Assembly: GCF_049354825.1 (NCBI RefSeq)
Contig: NZ_CP186480.1
Coordinates: forward strand, 496,001 to 560,000
Length of the DNA stretch: 64,000 nt
DNA from: Novosphingobium sp049354825
GTDB taxonomy: Bacteria; Pseudomonadota; Alphaproteobacteria; Sphingomonadales; Sphingomonadaceae
Reading direction: 5' to 3'
Position 1 is the stretch's first letter. Every line of letters starts with the position of its first letter. Below the pieces are notes generated by a model. The model did not search any database and was not told where the DNA came from. It worked only from the letters and a program-made list of their open reading frames with translations. Positions 9,634-17,040 of the stretch are shown here, piece after piece. The position numbers and the translations under genes are program-made.

Positions 9634-10599
9634 TTAGAAGGCGTCGGCAGCGTCCAGCAGCGCGGTCAGCCGCCGGGGCGCGACGCTGCGCCAGCTGCGT
9701 TCGAGCCGGTCGGCGACGGTGTCCCAATCGGTGTCGCCCAGGTCGAGCCGGATCGCGATCCAGCCATCGCCGAAGTATGCGGGGCGGAAATAGCGCGCCT
9801 CGTCCATGTCGATGAGCGCCGCCTGCTCGTCGGCGCCGCTGATCTTGACCAGCAGCGCGATACGCCCGTCGCCGTGGTGATCGACGGCCACGTAGGCGAA
9901 CTTCTTGCCTTTCGCGATCCCGAAGCAGGGCATCCCGTGGCTGACGACCTCGTCGCTCTCGGGCAAGCCAAGCGCACGGGCACGAACCTGGGCGACCAGG
10001 TATTCGGGCGAACGCTCACGCATGACGTAGCCTGCCAGGCAGCGCGAATAGAGCTGGTGCTCGGCGATCAGCACCCGCGCGGCAAGCGTATCGGGCGTGT
10101 CGCCCGGCAGGATCGCTACCGGGGTCTGGCCCAGCACCGGTCCATCGTCGAGCGCCGGGGTGACGACATGGACGCTGCAGCCGCCGTGCGAATCGCCGTT
10201 GACGAGCGCCTGGTGGTGCGTGTGCAATCCCTTGTACAGCGGCAGCAACGACGGATGGACGTTCAGGATCCGGCCCTCCCAGCGCACCACGAAGTCTTCG
10301 GTCAGCACGCGCATGTAGCCGGCAAGCGCCACGAATTGCGCGCCCGCATCGCGCAGGGCGGCATCAAGGCGGGCCTCGTGCGCGGGGCGGTCCATGCCCT
10401 TGTGCGACAGCGCGAACGTCGCGACTCCCTCGGCCGCGGCCAGATTCAGCCCGGCAGCTCCAGGGTCATTGGCGGCGACGAGCACGATCTCGTACGGGCA
10501 ATCGGCGGCGCGGCTGGCATAGAGCAGCGCGGCCATGTTGGTGCCGCTGCCCGAGATCAGGACGGCGACCCGCGCCCGTGGCCGCGCGGCGTCAACCAA
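9634..10599 (-). CDS. purN: Phosphoribosylglycinamide formyltransferase PurN fused to an MmcQ/YjbR-like domain
   Basis: PurN transfers a formyl group from 10-formyl-THF to GAR in purine synthesis. Residues 10-195 are a complete PurN domain with SGSGTNM and the catalytic set N113, H115 (LNVHPSLLP) and D151 (ALDDGPVLG). The usual length is about 190-215 aa, but this protein has 321 residues. Residues about 205-318 (SHGMPCFGIAKGKKFAYV, then YFGDGWIAIRLD) resemble the MmcQ/YjbR fold, a DNA-binding-like domain of unknown role. Its ATG overlaps the purM stop by 8 nt, so the genes are co-translated. The C-terminal role is unknown. Confidence 0.93.
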   Translation of the reverse strand: MVDAARPRARVAVLISGSGTNMAALLYASRAADCPYEIVLVAANDPGAAGLNLAAAEGVATFALSHKGMDRPAHEARLDAALRDAGAQFVALAGYMRVLTEDFVVRWEGRILNVHPSLLPLYKGLHTHHQALVNGDSHGGCSVHVVTPALDDGPVLGQTPVAILPGDTPDTLAARVLIAEHQLYSRCLAGYVMRERSPEYLVAQVRARALGLPESDEVVSHGMPCFGIAKGKKFAYVAVDHHGDGRIALLVKISGADEQAALIDMDEARYFRPAYFGDGWIAIRLDLGDTDWDTVADRLERSWRSVAPRRLTALLDAADAF

Positions 10600-11707
10600 C
10601 GTGCGAGGCTTCCCAGGGCTCGCGCGCGCTCCAGGTCCCGGCGCTGCCCGACACCGTGCAGCCGCGCGGGCCGGGCACGATCTCGCCGACGCGCAGGACG
10701 GTTTCGCCTGCCGCCTCCAGTTCCTCGACCACGCCGTGAACGTCGTCGTGACCGACCGCGAGAATCATCCCGATCCCGCAATTGAAGGTGCGCGCCATTT
10801 CGGCCGGCTCGATCCCGCCTTGCGCCTGCAGGAACGCCATCAGGCGCGGCTGCTCCCAGGCGTCGGCGTCGATCATCGCGTGGAGACCTTCGGGAAGAAC
10901 GCGCGGGACGTTCTCCAGCAACCCTCCGCCGGTGATGTGGGCCAGCGCGTGAATGCGGCCTGCCCGGACCTGTGGCAGCAGGCTCTTCACGTAGATTCGC
11001 GTCGGCTCGATCAGGTGGTCGACCAGAACGCGATCGGCGTCGAACAGCGCCGGGCGGTCCATCTTCCAGCCCTTGTCGGCGGCAAGGCGGCGGACCAGCG
11101 AATAGCCGTTGGAGTGGACGCCCGAGCTGGCCAGGCCGATCAGGACGTCGCCCGCCGTCACGCGGTCGCCGGTGAGTTGCTCTCCCCGTTCGACTGCGCC
11201 GACGCAGAAACCGGCGAGATCGTAGTCGCCCGGCGCGTACATGCCCGGCATCTCGGCCGTCTCACCGCCGATCAGCGCGCAGCCGGCAATGCGGCAACCC
11301 TCGGCGATGCCGGCGACGACACGCTCGGCGATCCCGGGCTCGAGCTTCCCGGTGGCGAAATAGTCGAGAAAAAACAGCGGTTCGGCGCCCTGGACGATCA
11401 GGTCGTTGACGCACATCGCGACCAGGTCGATGCCAATCCGGTCATGGCGGTCGTGATCGATCGCCAGCTTTACCTTGGTGCCGACCCCGTCGTTGGCGGC
11501 AACCAGCAGCGGGTCGCGGTAACCGGCCGCGCGCGGATCGAAAAAGGCGCCGAACCCGCCCAGTTCCGCATCTGCGCCCGGTCGCGCGGTCGATCGGGCA
11601 AGTGGTCCGATCGCCTTGACCAGCGCGTTGCCGGCGGCGATCGACACGCCGGCGGCCTCGTAAGTGTAAGGGGTTTTCCCCGAGCTTTCCGGCGCCTTGT
11701 CTGACAT
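10592..11707 (-). CDS. purM: Phosphoribosylformylglycinamidine cyclo-ligase PurM
   Basis: PurM (AIR synthetase) closes the imidazole ring using ATP. The start at 11707 gives a 371-aa protein beginning MSDKAPESSGKTPYTYEAAGVSI. Motifs of the PurM/SelD superfamily are clear: LLVAANDGVGTKVKLA, ALIGGETAEMPGMY, LASSGVHSNGYSLVR and HITGGGLLENVPRVLP. It overlaps purN by 8 nt. It is divergent from the DUF2066-like gene, with about 70 bp between the starts. Confidence 0.97.
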   Translation of the reverse strand: MSDKAPESSGKTPYTYEAAGVSIAAGNALVKAIGPLARSTARPGADAELGGFGAFFDPRAAGYRDPLLVAANDGVGTKVKLAIDHDRHDRIGIDLVAMCVNDLIVQGAEPLFFLDYFATGKLEPGIAERVVAGIAEGCRIAGCALIGGETAEMPGMYAPGDYDLAGFCVGAVERGEQLTGDRVTAGDVLIGLASSGVHSNGYSLVRRLAADKGWKMDRPALFDADRVLVDHLIEPTRIYVKSLLPQVRAGRIHALAHITGGGLLENVPRVLPEGLHAMIDADAWEQPRLMAFLQAQGGIEPAEMARTFNCGIGMILAVGHDDVHGVVEELEAAGETVLRVGEIVPGPRGCTVSGSAGTWSAREPWEASHVG

Positions 11708-11777
11708 GGCCGCGCGCCTAGCCTTTTCGCGCTTGGATTTCCATGACCGTTTGGGCAAAAGGCCCTCCGTATCCCCG

Positions 11778-13046
11778 ATGGCATTCGCGCTCGTTCCTTC
11801 CGGCCCACGGTGGCGTCCCGGCCCCGCAGCCGCCCGCAAGCGCGCGCTTGCGCTAGGCGCTGCGGCGCTCGGCGTGCTGGCGCTGATCGCAGGGCCGGCG
11901 CTCGTGGCGCAGATCGAGGGTGATCGCGGCATCATCCCGATCGCCGGTTCGCAGGACATCCAGGTCGACGATGTCCAGGTCGAGACCACCGGCGCCACCG
12001 CCGACGAGGCCCGCCTCAACGGCTGGCACGAGGCTCAGCGCAAGGCGTGGGAGAAGATCGGCGGGCCCGCCATGCCCGATGGCCAGATCGAATCGATGGT
12101 CTCCGCCGTGGTCGTCCAGCGCGAGCAGATCGGCCCGCGGCGTTATATCGCCACGCTGGGCGTCATTTTCGACCGCACGCGGGCCGGGCAATACGTCGGC
12201 GCCGGGGACGGTCAGGCCCATCGCTCGGCGCCGCTGCTGGTGATCCCGGTGCTTTACGAAGGCGGCACCGCGCAGGTCTATGAAGTGCGCGGCGCATGGC
12301 AGCGCGCATGGGCGAACTTCCACATCGGTGCCAGCCCGATCGACTATGTCCGTCCGGTCGGCAACGGCAGCGATTCGCTGCTGATCACCGCCGGCCAGCC
12401 GGCGCGGCGCAGCCGCCTGTGGTGGCGCAACGTCCTTGACCAGATGGGCGCCAGCGACGTCATCGTGCCCGAGGCCCGGCTCGAGCGGGAGTGGCCGGGC
12501 GGGCCGGTCCACGGGACGTTCACGGCCCGCTACGGCCCCGACAACACCTGGCTCGGCAACTTTACGATGACCGCGCCCGACGAAGCGTCGCTGCCCAAGA
12601 TGCTGGCGCAGGCCGTGGTGCGGATCGACGGAATGTATGCCCGCGCGCTCAGCGACGGGCTGCTCAAGCCCGATCCGACCCTGGAAGCGCAGCGGCCGTC
12701 GCTGGACCCGGCTTTGGCGTCGCTGATCGCGGCGGCCGATGCCGCCGATCGCCCCGCCGCCGCGCCAACCGCCGCGCCCAGTACCGCCGCCACCGAGGCG
12801 CCGACCCAGGGCACGCTGGTGACGATCCAATTCGCCTCGCCCGATGCCGCAGCCGTCGACGCCACATTGACCGCGGTCCGTTCGGTTCCGGGGGTCGAAT
12901 CGGCGGCGACGTCCAGCCTGGCGCTGGGCGGGACGTCGGTGATGCGCGTTGGTTTCAGCGGCGACACGGCCAACCTGGCCGCCGCGCTGAAACTGCGCGG
13001 TTACACGGTGTCCGGCGGCGGCACGTCGTTCACGATCAAGAAGTAG
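11778..13046 (+). CDS. DUF2066-like membrane-anchored protein with a C-terminal ferredoxin-like domain
   Basis: This 422-aa protein starts with a basic segment and one hydrophobic stretch (about residues 22-45, ALALGAAALGVLALIAGPAL), so it is probably exported or anchored in the inner membrane. The middle (about 60-300) has the layout of DUF2066 proteins: a module beginning with VDDVQVETTGATADEAR, then PLLVIPVLYEGG and WRNVLDQMGASDVIVPEA. After an Ala/Pro/Thr-rich linker comes a compact domain (about 352-422) that looks like a beta-alpha-beta-beta-alpha-beta fold, as in heavy-metal-associated domains, but without a CxxC. Its place between purM and hda matches the known DUF2066 neighbourhood. 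Function unknown. Confidence 0.7.
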   Translation: MAFALVPSGPRWRPGPAAARKRALALGAAALGVLALIAGPALVAQIEGDRGIIPIAGSQDIQVDDVQVETTGATADEARLNGWHEAQRKAWEKIGGPAMPDGQIESMVSAVVVQREQIGPRRYIATLGVIFDRTRAGQYVGAGDGQAHRSAPLLVIPVLYEGGTAQVYEVRGAWQRAWANFHIGASPIDYVRPVGNGSDSLLITAGQPARRSRLWWRNVLDQMGASDVIVPEARLEREWPGGPVHGTFTARYGPDNTWLGNFTMTAPDEASLPKMLAQAVVRIDGMYARALSDGLLKPDPTLEAQRPSLDPALASLIAAADAADRPAAAPTAAPSTAATEAPTQGTLVTIQFASPDAAAVDATLTAVRSVPGVESAATSSLALGGTSVMRVGFSGDTANLAAALKLRGYTVSGGGTSFTIKK

Positions 13047-13050
13047 CGGG

Positions 13051-13659
13051 ATGGCTCAGATCGCCTTGCCGCTGGCGGGGACGGGCGCAGCGCCGCAGCG
13101 CATCGTGGTGGGCTCTGCCAACGCCGCCGTCCTCGAAGCGCTCGCCACGCCAGGCTCATGGCCTTTCCGCACCGCCATCCTGGCCGGACCGCCGCGCTCC
13201 GGCCGCAGCCTGATCGCGCGATGGTTCGAGGAAAACGGCCTTGGCGAGGCGATCGACGACGCGCAGGCCTGCGCGGAGGACGACCTGTTCCACCGCTGGA
13301 ACCGCGCGCAGGAAAGCGGCGTGCCGCTGCTGCTGGTGGTGTCGCCCGGCCACTGGGGTATCGCGCTGCCCGACTTGCGTTCGCGCCTGAAGGCCGCGCT
13401 CCACCTGGAGATTGCGGCGCCCGACGACGCGATGCTGGCCGACCTGATCGCGGTCCATGCCGCGCAGCGCGGGCTTGCGCTGGGGCCTGAGGCGGCGGCC
13501 TACCTTGTCCCGCGAGGGCCGCGTTCCCACCTTGGGATCGAGCGCCTGGTGACGGTGATCGACCGGCTGAGCCTTGAGCGCAAGCAAGCGCCGACGCTGT
13601 CGATCTGGCGCGATGCGCTGGAAGAGGTCGTCGGCGCCGAGCAGCCACGCTTGCTTTAG
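13051..13659 (+). CDS. hdaA: Hda/DnaA-related replication regulator
   Basis: Hda with the beta clamp stimulates ATP hydrolysis by DnaA to prevent re-initiation. The 202-aa product begins MAQIALPLA, a good match to the clamp-binding motif at the Hda N-terminus. A small AAA+ core follows: P-loop region GPPRSGRS (46-53), Walker B-like AIDDAQ (67-72) and sensor-region LPDLRSRLKAAL. The invariant P-loop lysine is replaced by arginine, which suggests altered nucleotide binding. It starts 4 bp after the preceding gene. Confidence 0.82.
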   Translation: MAQIALPLAGTGAAPQRIVVGSANAAVLEALATPGSWPFRTAILAGPPRSGRSLIARWFEENGLGEAIDDAQACAEDDLFHRWNRAQESGVPLLLVVSPGHWGIALPDLRSRLKAALHLEIAAPDDAMLADLIAVHAAQRGLALGPEAAAYLVPRGPRSHLGIERLVTVIDRLSLERKQAPTLSIWRDALEEVVGAEQPRLL

Positions 13660-13685
13660 CGGCGCTTTGAAAGGAAAATGGTGCG

Positions 13686-14411
13686 ATGGCACAGCGGCTG
13701 ATATCGTACCTGGATTCGATCGTGGCGCGCGACCCGGCTCCGCGATCGCGCTGGGAAGTGCTGCTGTACCCCGGCGTGCTTGCGGTTGGCCTGCACCGCG
13801 TAGCTCACTGGCTATTCGAAGGGCGGCTGTTTTTCCTGGCCCGCTTCGTCAATCACCTCGCCCGGTTCCTGACCGCGATCGACATCCATCCCGGCGCCAA
13901 GGTCGGGCGCAACCTGTTCATCGATCACGGCTTCGTGGTGATCGGCGAAACGGCCGAAATCGGTGACGACGTCACGATCTACCAGGGCTCCACGCTGGGC
14001 GGGACCAATCCCACCAACGGGCAGGGCGGCAAACGTCACCCGACCCTTGGCAACGGCGTGATCGTCAGCCTGGGCGCGGCGATCCTGGGGCCGATCATGG
14101 TCGGCGCCGGCGCGCGGATCGGTGCCAATGCGGTCGTCACCAAGGATGTGCCCGAGGGCGCGACGATGATCGGCATCCCCGCCAAGCCGACCCCGGTCGA
14201 GGTGACCGAGGAGACCACCGGGTTCGTCCCCTATGGCACGCCTTGCAGCGAGCGCTTCGACCCCGCGACGCAAAAGCTTGAAATACTGCAGTGCGAGATC
14301 GAAACCCTGCGCGGGCGGCTGGCCGACTTCATCGCCGAGCGTGAGGCGGCAAAGCCGCGCAAGCGCGCCGCCAAGCCAGCTGCCGACAGCGAAAGCGACG
14401 CCGCGGCTTGA
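13686..14411 (+). CDS. cysE: Serine O-acetyltransferase
   Basis: CysE/EpsC makes O-acetylserine for cysteine synthesis. The 241-aa product is of the short bacterial type. It has an N-terminal helical part (LLYPGVLAVGLHRVAHWLF) and a left-handed beta-helix with IDIHPGAKVGRNLFIDHG, GETAEIGDDVTIYQGSTLGGT, GGKRHPTLGNGV and MIGIPAKP. The two active-site histidines are in IHPG and IDHG. The C-terminus continues into a Lys/Ala-rich tail (residues about 220-241). Its last codons overlap the next gene's TTG start by 4 nt. Confidence 0.94.
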   Translation: MAQRLISYLDSIVARDPAPRSRWEVLLYPGVLAVGLHRVAHWLFEGRLFFLARFVNHLARFLTAIDIHPGAKVGRNLFIDHGFVVIGETAEIGDDVTIYQGSTLGGTNPTNGQGGKRHPTLGNGVIVSLGAAILGPIMVGAGARIGANAVVTKDVPEGATMIGIPAKPTPVEVTEETTGFVPYGTPCSERFDPATQKLEILQCEIETLRGRLADFIAEREAAKPRKRAAKPAADSESDAAA

Positions 14412-14755
14412 GCGCGACGATCACGCCGTTTCCGCTTGGCGGGAAAGCCGCGTTGCAGGTCGGTTTCGACCGCGACGAGCTGCAGCGCATCCTCGACCTG
14501 TACGGTCGCATGGTTGCCGCCGGCGAATGGCGCGACTACGCGATGGACTTCGGACGCGATGCGGCCAGCTTTTCGGGCTTTCGCCGCGCCGCCGAGCGGC
14601 CGGCCGCGCGGATCGAAAAGCGTCCTGCGCTGCGCGGCAAGCAAGGGATGTGGACGTTGTTCGGCGAAGCGGGCCAGGTCCTCAAGCGCGGACACGAGCT
14701 GCCCGGCGTGCTCTATCCGCTGGAGCGCAAGCTGCTCAAGGTCGTGGACGCCTGA
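14408..14755 (+). CDS. DUF2794 family protein
   Basis: This 115-aa soluble protein fits DUF2794, common in alphaproteobacteria. Recognisable parts are GFDRDELQRILDLYGRMVAAGEWRDYAMDFG, FSGFRRAAERP and a conserved C-terminus (LPGVLYPLERKLLKVVDA). The TTG start overlaps the cysE stop (TTGA), implying coupled translation. No function is known for the family. The short acidic and basic segments give no catalytic motif. Confidence 0.82.
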   Translation: MSATITPFPLGGKAALQVGFDRDELQRILDLYGRMVAAGEWRDYAMDFGRDAASFSGFRRAAERPAARIEKRPALRGKQGMWTLFGEAGQVLKRGHELPGVLYPLERKLLKVVDA

Positions 14756-14803
14756 GCGCGCGAGGGAAGCAGGGCACCATGGCCCCGCTTCCCTGCATTA
14801 CCG

Positions 14804-15853
14804 TCAGGCTATCGCCAGTCGCGGCTCGGGCAGGCGGGCCTGCACGCCGACGGGAAGCTGCGTGACGATCGCGGCGCGGATCGTGCTCCAGAACGCCGAC
14901 AGCATCAGCAGCGCGCTGCCTATAACCAGGCCGGTGATCGCGAAGTTCAATTCGACCATGCCGAATTGGCGGAACAGCCAGGTCATCGAGATCAGCACAT
15001 AGGCCAGCGCCGATACGAGGAGCGCCCGGCGATCGACCGCCAGTGCCACAAGGCCGAGCAGCGCGTAAATTGCCAGCACCCCTGCTGCAGACAGCACGGT
15101 GACGTTGGCCCCGTCGGTCACCCCCAGCCAGTTGAACAGCGGGTGTGCGATCATCGGCGCGGCCAGCAGATGCAACCAGAACGCGACGTCGCTGCGCCGG
15201 GTCTCGCGCGCGCGATCGGAAATATCCCACCGCATCGCCAGCGCGAACACCGCGATGCCGGCGGCAAAAACCAGCGGCAGCAGCACGCGTTCGGCACCGT
15301 CGCCCGTGGCGGGCGCCACCGCCGCTATGATCAGCGCGACAACCGTGGCGGCCGCGGCCGCGGCACCGGCGGCCACCGTGATCGGCACCATGAAGCGGCG
15401 CCAGTGGATCCAGGCTGCGGCCGCGCCGAGGATGGCGATTCCCGCACCGATCAGCGCACCCGTCCGGTTGGACGGGTCCATCTGCGATTCCGCCAGGATA
15501 TTGATCGGCACTGCGATGACACCGCCGACAAAGGCCAGCATCAGCACGATCGAGGGCAGCGCCATGCGGCGCTGGCGGGTGAAGTATTCGGCCATGCCCC
15601 AAGCCGCGCCCGCGACCAGCAGCCCCGCCACGCCCGGCGCCACCGCGGCGCCGATGCCGGCACAGGCGCCGAGCATGAGCAACGCCGCGATGGTGACGAA
15701 GATATCGTTGAAACCGCTGAGAAGGCGGAAGTGCTCTTCATCGGCGACCGGCGCCTGCCGCAGGCCCAGGGCATGCGCGTGAAGCCCCTCGGCCGCGTCG
15801 CGGCTCAGCACGCCGGCGGCGACCGCGGACTCTATGTCTGCTTGCGAATACAT
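14804..15853 (-). CDS. Polytopic membrane protein, DUF2157-like
   Basis: About 349 aa. The first ~45 residues are a soluble helical segment (SQADIESAVAAGVLSRDAAEGLHAHA), as in DUF2157 proteins. About eight to ten hydrophobic segments follow, for example IFVTIAALLMLGACAGIG and ALPSIVLMLAFVGGVIAV. I chose the second ATG (15853) because AGGGGAG lies 8 nt before it but only 1-2 nt before the ATG at 15859. That SD lies in a perfect hairpin. It lies downstream of the SDR gene on the same strand with a 69-75 bp gap. Function unknown. Confidence 0.75.
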   Translation of the reverse strand: MYSQADIESAVAAGVLSRDAAEGLHAHALGLRQAPVADEEHFRLLSGFNDIFVTIAALLMLGACAGIGAAVAPGVAGLLVAGAAWGMAEYFTRQRRMALPSIVLMLAFVGGVIAVPINILAESQMDPSNRTGALIGAGIAILGAAAAWIHWRRFMVPITVAAGAAAAAATVVALIIAAVAPATGDGAERVLLPLVFAAGIAVFALAMRWDISDRARETRRSDVAFWLHLLAAPMIAHPLFNWLGVTDGANVTVLSAAGVLAIYALLGLVALAVDRRALLVSALAYVLISMTWLFRQFGMVELNFAITGLVIGSALLMLSAFWSTIRAAIVTQLPVGVQARLPEPRLAIA

Positions 15854-15857
15854 GGAC

Positions 15858-15884
15858 ATTCTCCCCTGTCGATCGGGGGAGAAT
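15858..15884 (-). promoter_or_regulatory. Hairpin enclosing the Shine-Dalgarno of the membrane-protein gene
   Basis: A perfect 9-bp inverted repeat (15858-15866 with 15876-15884, 9-nt loop) lies at the 5' end of the 14804-15853 gene. In the minus-strand mRNA the SD (AGGGGAG) is in the 3' arm next to the start codon, so folding would hide the ribosome site. This is seen directly; any switching function is inference. Confidence 0.5.
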
Positions 15885-15893
15885 GCCCAAAGT

Positions 15894-15911
15894 GTATTAG
15901 CGCGTCAATAC
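15894..15911. promoter_or_regulatory. GTATT-N8-AATAC inverted repeat
   Basis: A 5-bp inverted repeat with an 8-bp spacer lies upstream of the membrane-protein gene. It is an AT-rich island in GC-rich sequence and could be a promoter element or repressor operator. It is short enough to occur by chance. Confidence 0.3.
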
Positions 15912-15928
15912 AGTAAGGCGCCCTGCGC

Positions 15929-16840
15929 CTAGTCTTGCGCCAGCTTGCCCAGCGCCTGCATGACGACCTGCGACTGCTCGGCGCCGGACTGGGGGACGAT
16001 CTCGCCGGTCCGGTCGGTAATCTCTGCCCAGTGCGCGGCGATTCCCTCGGGCGTGCGCTCGGCCGGGGGCAGCGCGATGCCGGGAGTCAGGGTAACGTAG
16101 GCGGCGTGGTAGGCGCCGGCACCTGCACCGGCGATCACGTTGGTGGGCGCGTCCTCGCTTACCAGGAACAGCGCCATCGGGGCGACGTTCTCGGGCGCTA
16201 GGGCGTGGAAGAACGCCTCCGGCATGCCCAGGTCTTCGGTCATGCGCGTGCCCGCGACCGGGGCCAGCGTGTTGACGCGTACGTTGTACTTCGCGCCTTC
16301 CAGCGCCAGCGTCTTGGTCAGGCCGGCCAGGCCCAGCTTGGCGGCGCCGTAGTTGGACTGGCCGAAATTGCCGAACAGTCCGGTCGACGACGCGGTCATC
16401 AGGATGCGGCCATAGTTCTGTTCGCGCATCAGGTCCCACACCGCCTTGGTGCAATTGGCCGAGCCCATCAGGTGGACCTGCACGACGAGGTCGAAGTCCT
16501 CCATGGTCATTTTCACGAACGTGCGGTCGCGCAGGATGCCGGCGTTGTTGATGAGGACGTGGACGCCGCCCCATTTTTCCTTCGCCTTCGCGACCATTTC
16601 TTCCATCTGGGCAAACTCGGTCACGCTGCCGCCGTTGGCCATCGCCTCGCCGCCGGCGGCCCGGATTTCCTCAACCACCTTGAGCGCGGCGTCCGAATGG
16701 CCGGTGCCGTCGCGCGATGCGCCCAGGTCGTTGACGACCACCTTGGCGCCGCGCTTGCCGAGTTCGAGCGCGTAGGCGCGCCCCAGCCCGCCGCCGGCGC
16801 CGGTGACGATCGCGACGCGGTCCTTGAACGAAATGGTCAT
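15929..16840 (-). CDS. SDR family 3-hydroxyacyl-CoA dehydrogenase-like protein
   Basis: This short-chain dehydrogenase of 303 aa uses the ATG at 16840 (MTISFKDRVAIVTGAGGGLGRAYALEL). It has the dinucleotide motif TGAGGGLG, NNAG (about residue 99), a catalytic serine in MTASSTGLFG and YGAAK. The sequence VVVNDLG and the C-terminal extension after residue 250 resemble the (3R)-hydroxyacyl-CoA dehydrogenase half of multifunctional beta-oxidation enzymes. That suggests an acyl-CoA substrate, but the exact one is not readable. It is divergent from glmU with a 200-bp gap. Confidence 0.85.
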   Translation of the reverse strand: MTISFKDRVAIVTGAGGGLGRAYALELGKRGAKVVVNDLGASRDGTGHSDAALKVVEEIRAAGGEAMANGGSVTEFAQMEEMVAKAKEKWGGVHVLINNAGILRDRTFVKMTMEDFDLVVQVHLMGSANCTKAVWDLMREQNYGRILMTASSTGLFGNFGQSNYGAAKLGLAGLTKTLALEGAKYNVRVNTLAPVAGTRMTEDLGMPEAFFHALAPENVAPMALFLVSEDAPTNVIAGAGAGAYHAAYVTLTPGIALPPAERTPEGIAAHWAEITDRTGEIVPQSGAEQSQVVMQALGKLAQD

Positions 16841-17040
16841 GTCAGTCTCTCCGTCTTGGCTGCCGTCCCGGGGAGGGGGAATAGGGCCGCGATGGCACGG
16901 CGCGGCGCGGGTTTCAACCGCCCCGGCCGGAGCGCCGCTTGCCGTAGCGGCAATGGGCGCCGGGGCGAATCGGTCCCGCGACCAAGGGCGACAAAGAGCC
17001 GGTGGAAAGCGCCGCGATTTGCTGCCATGGCGCGCGGATG

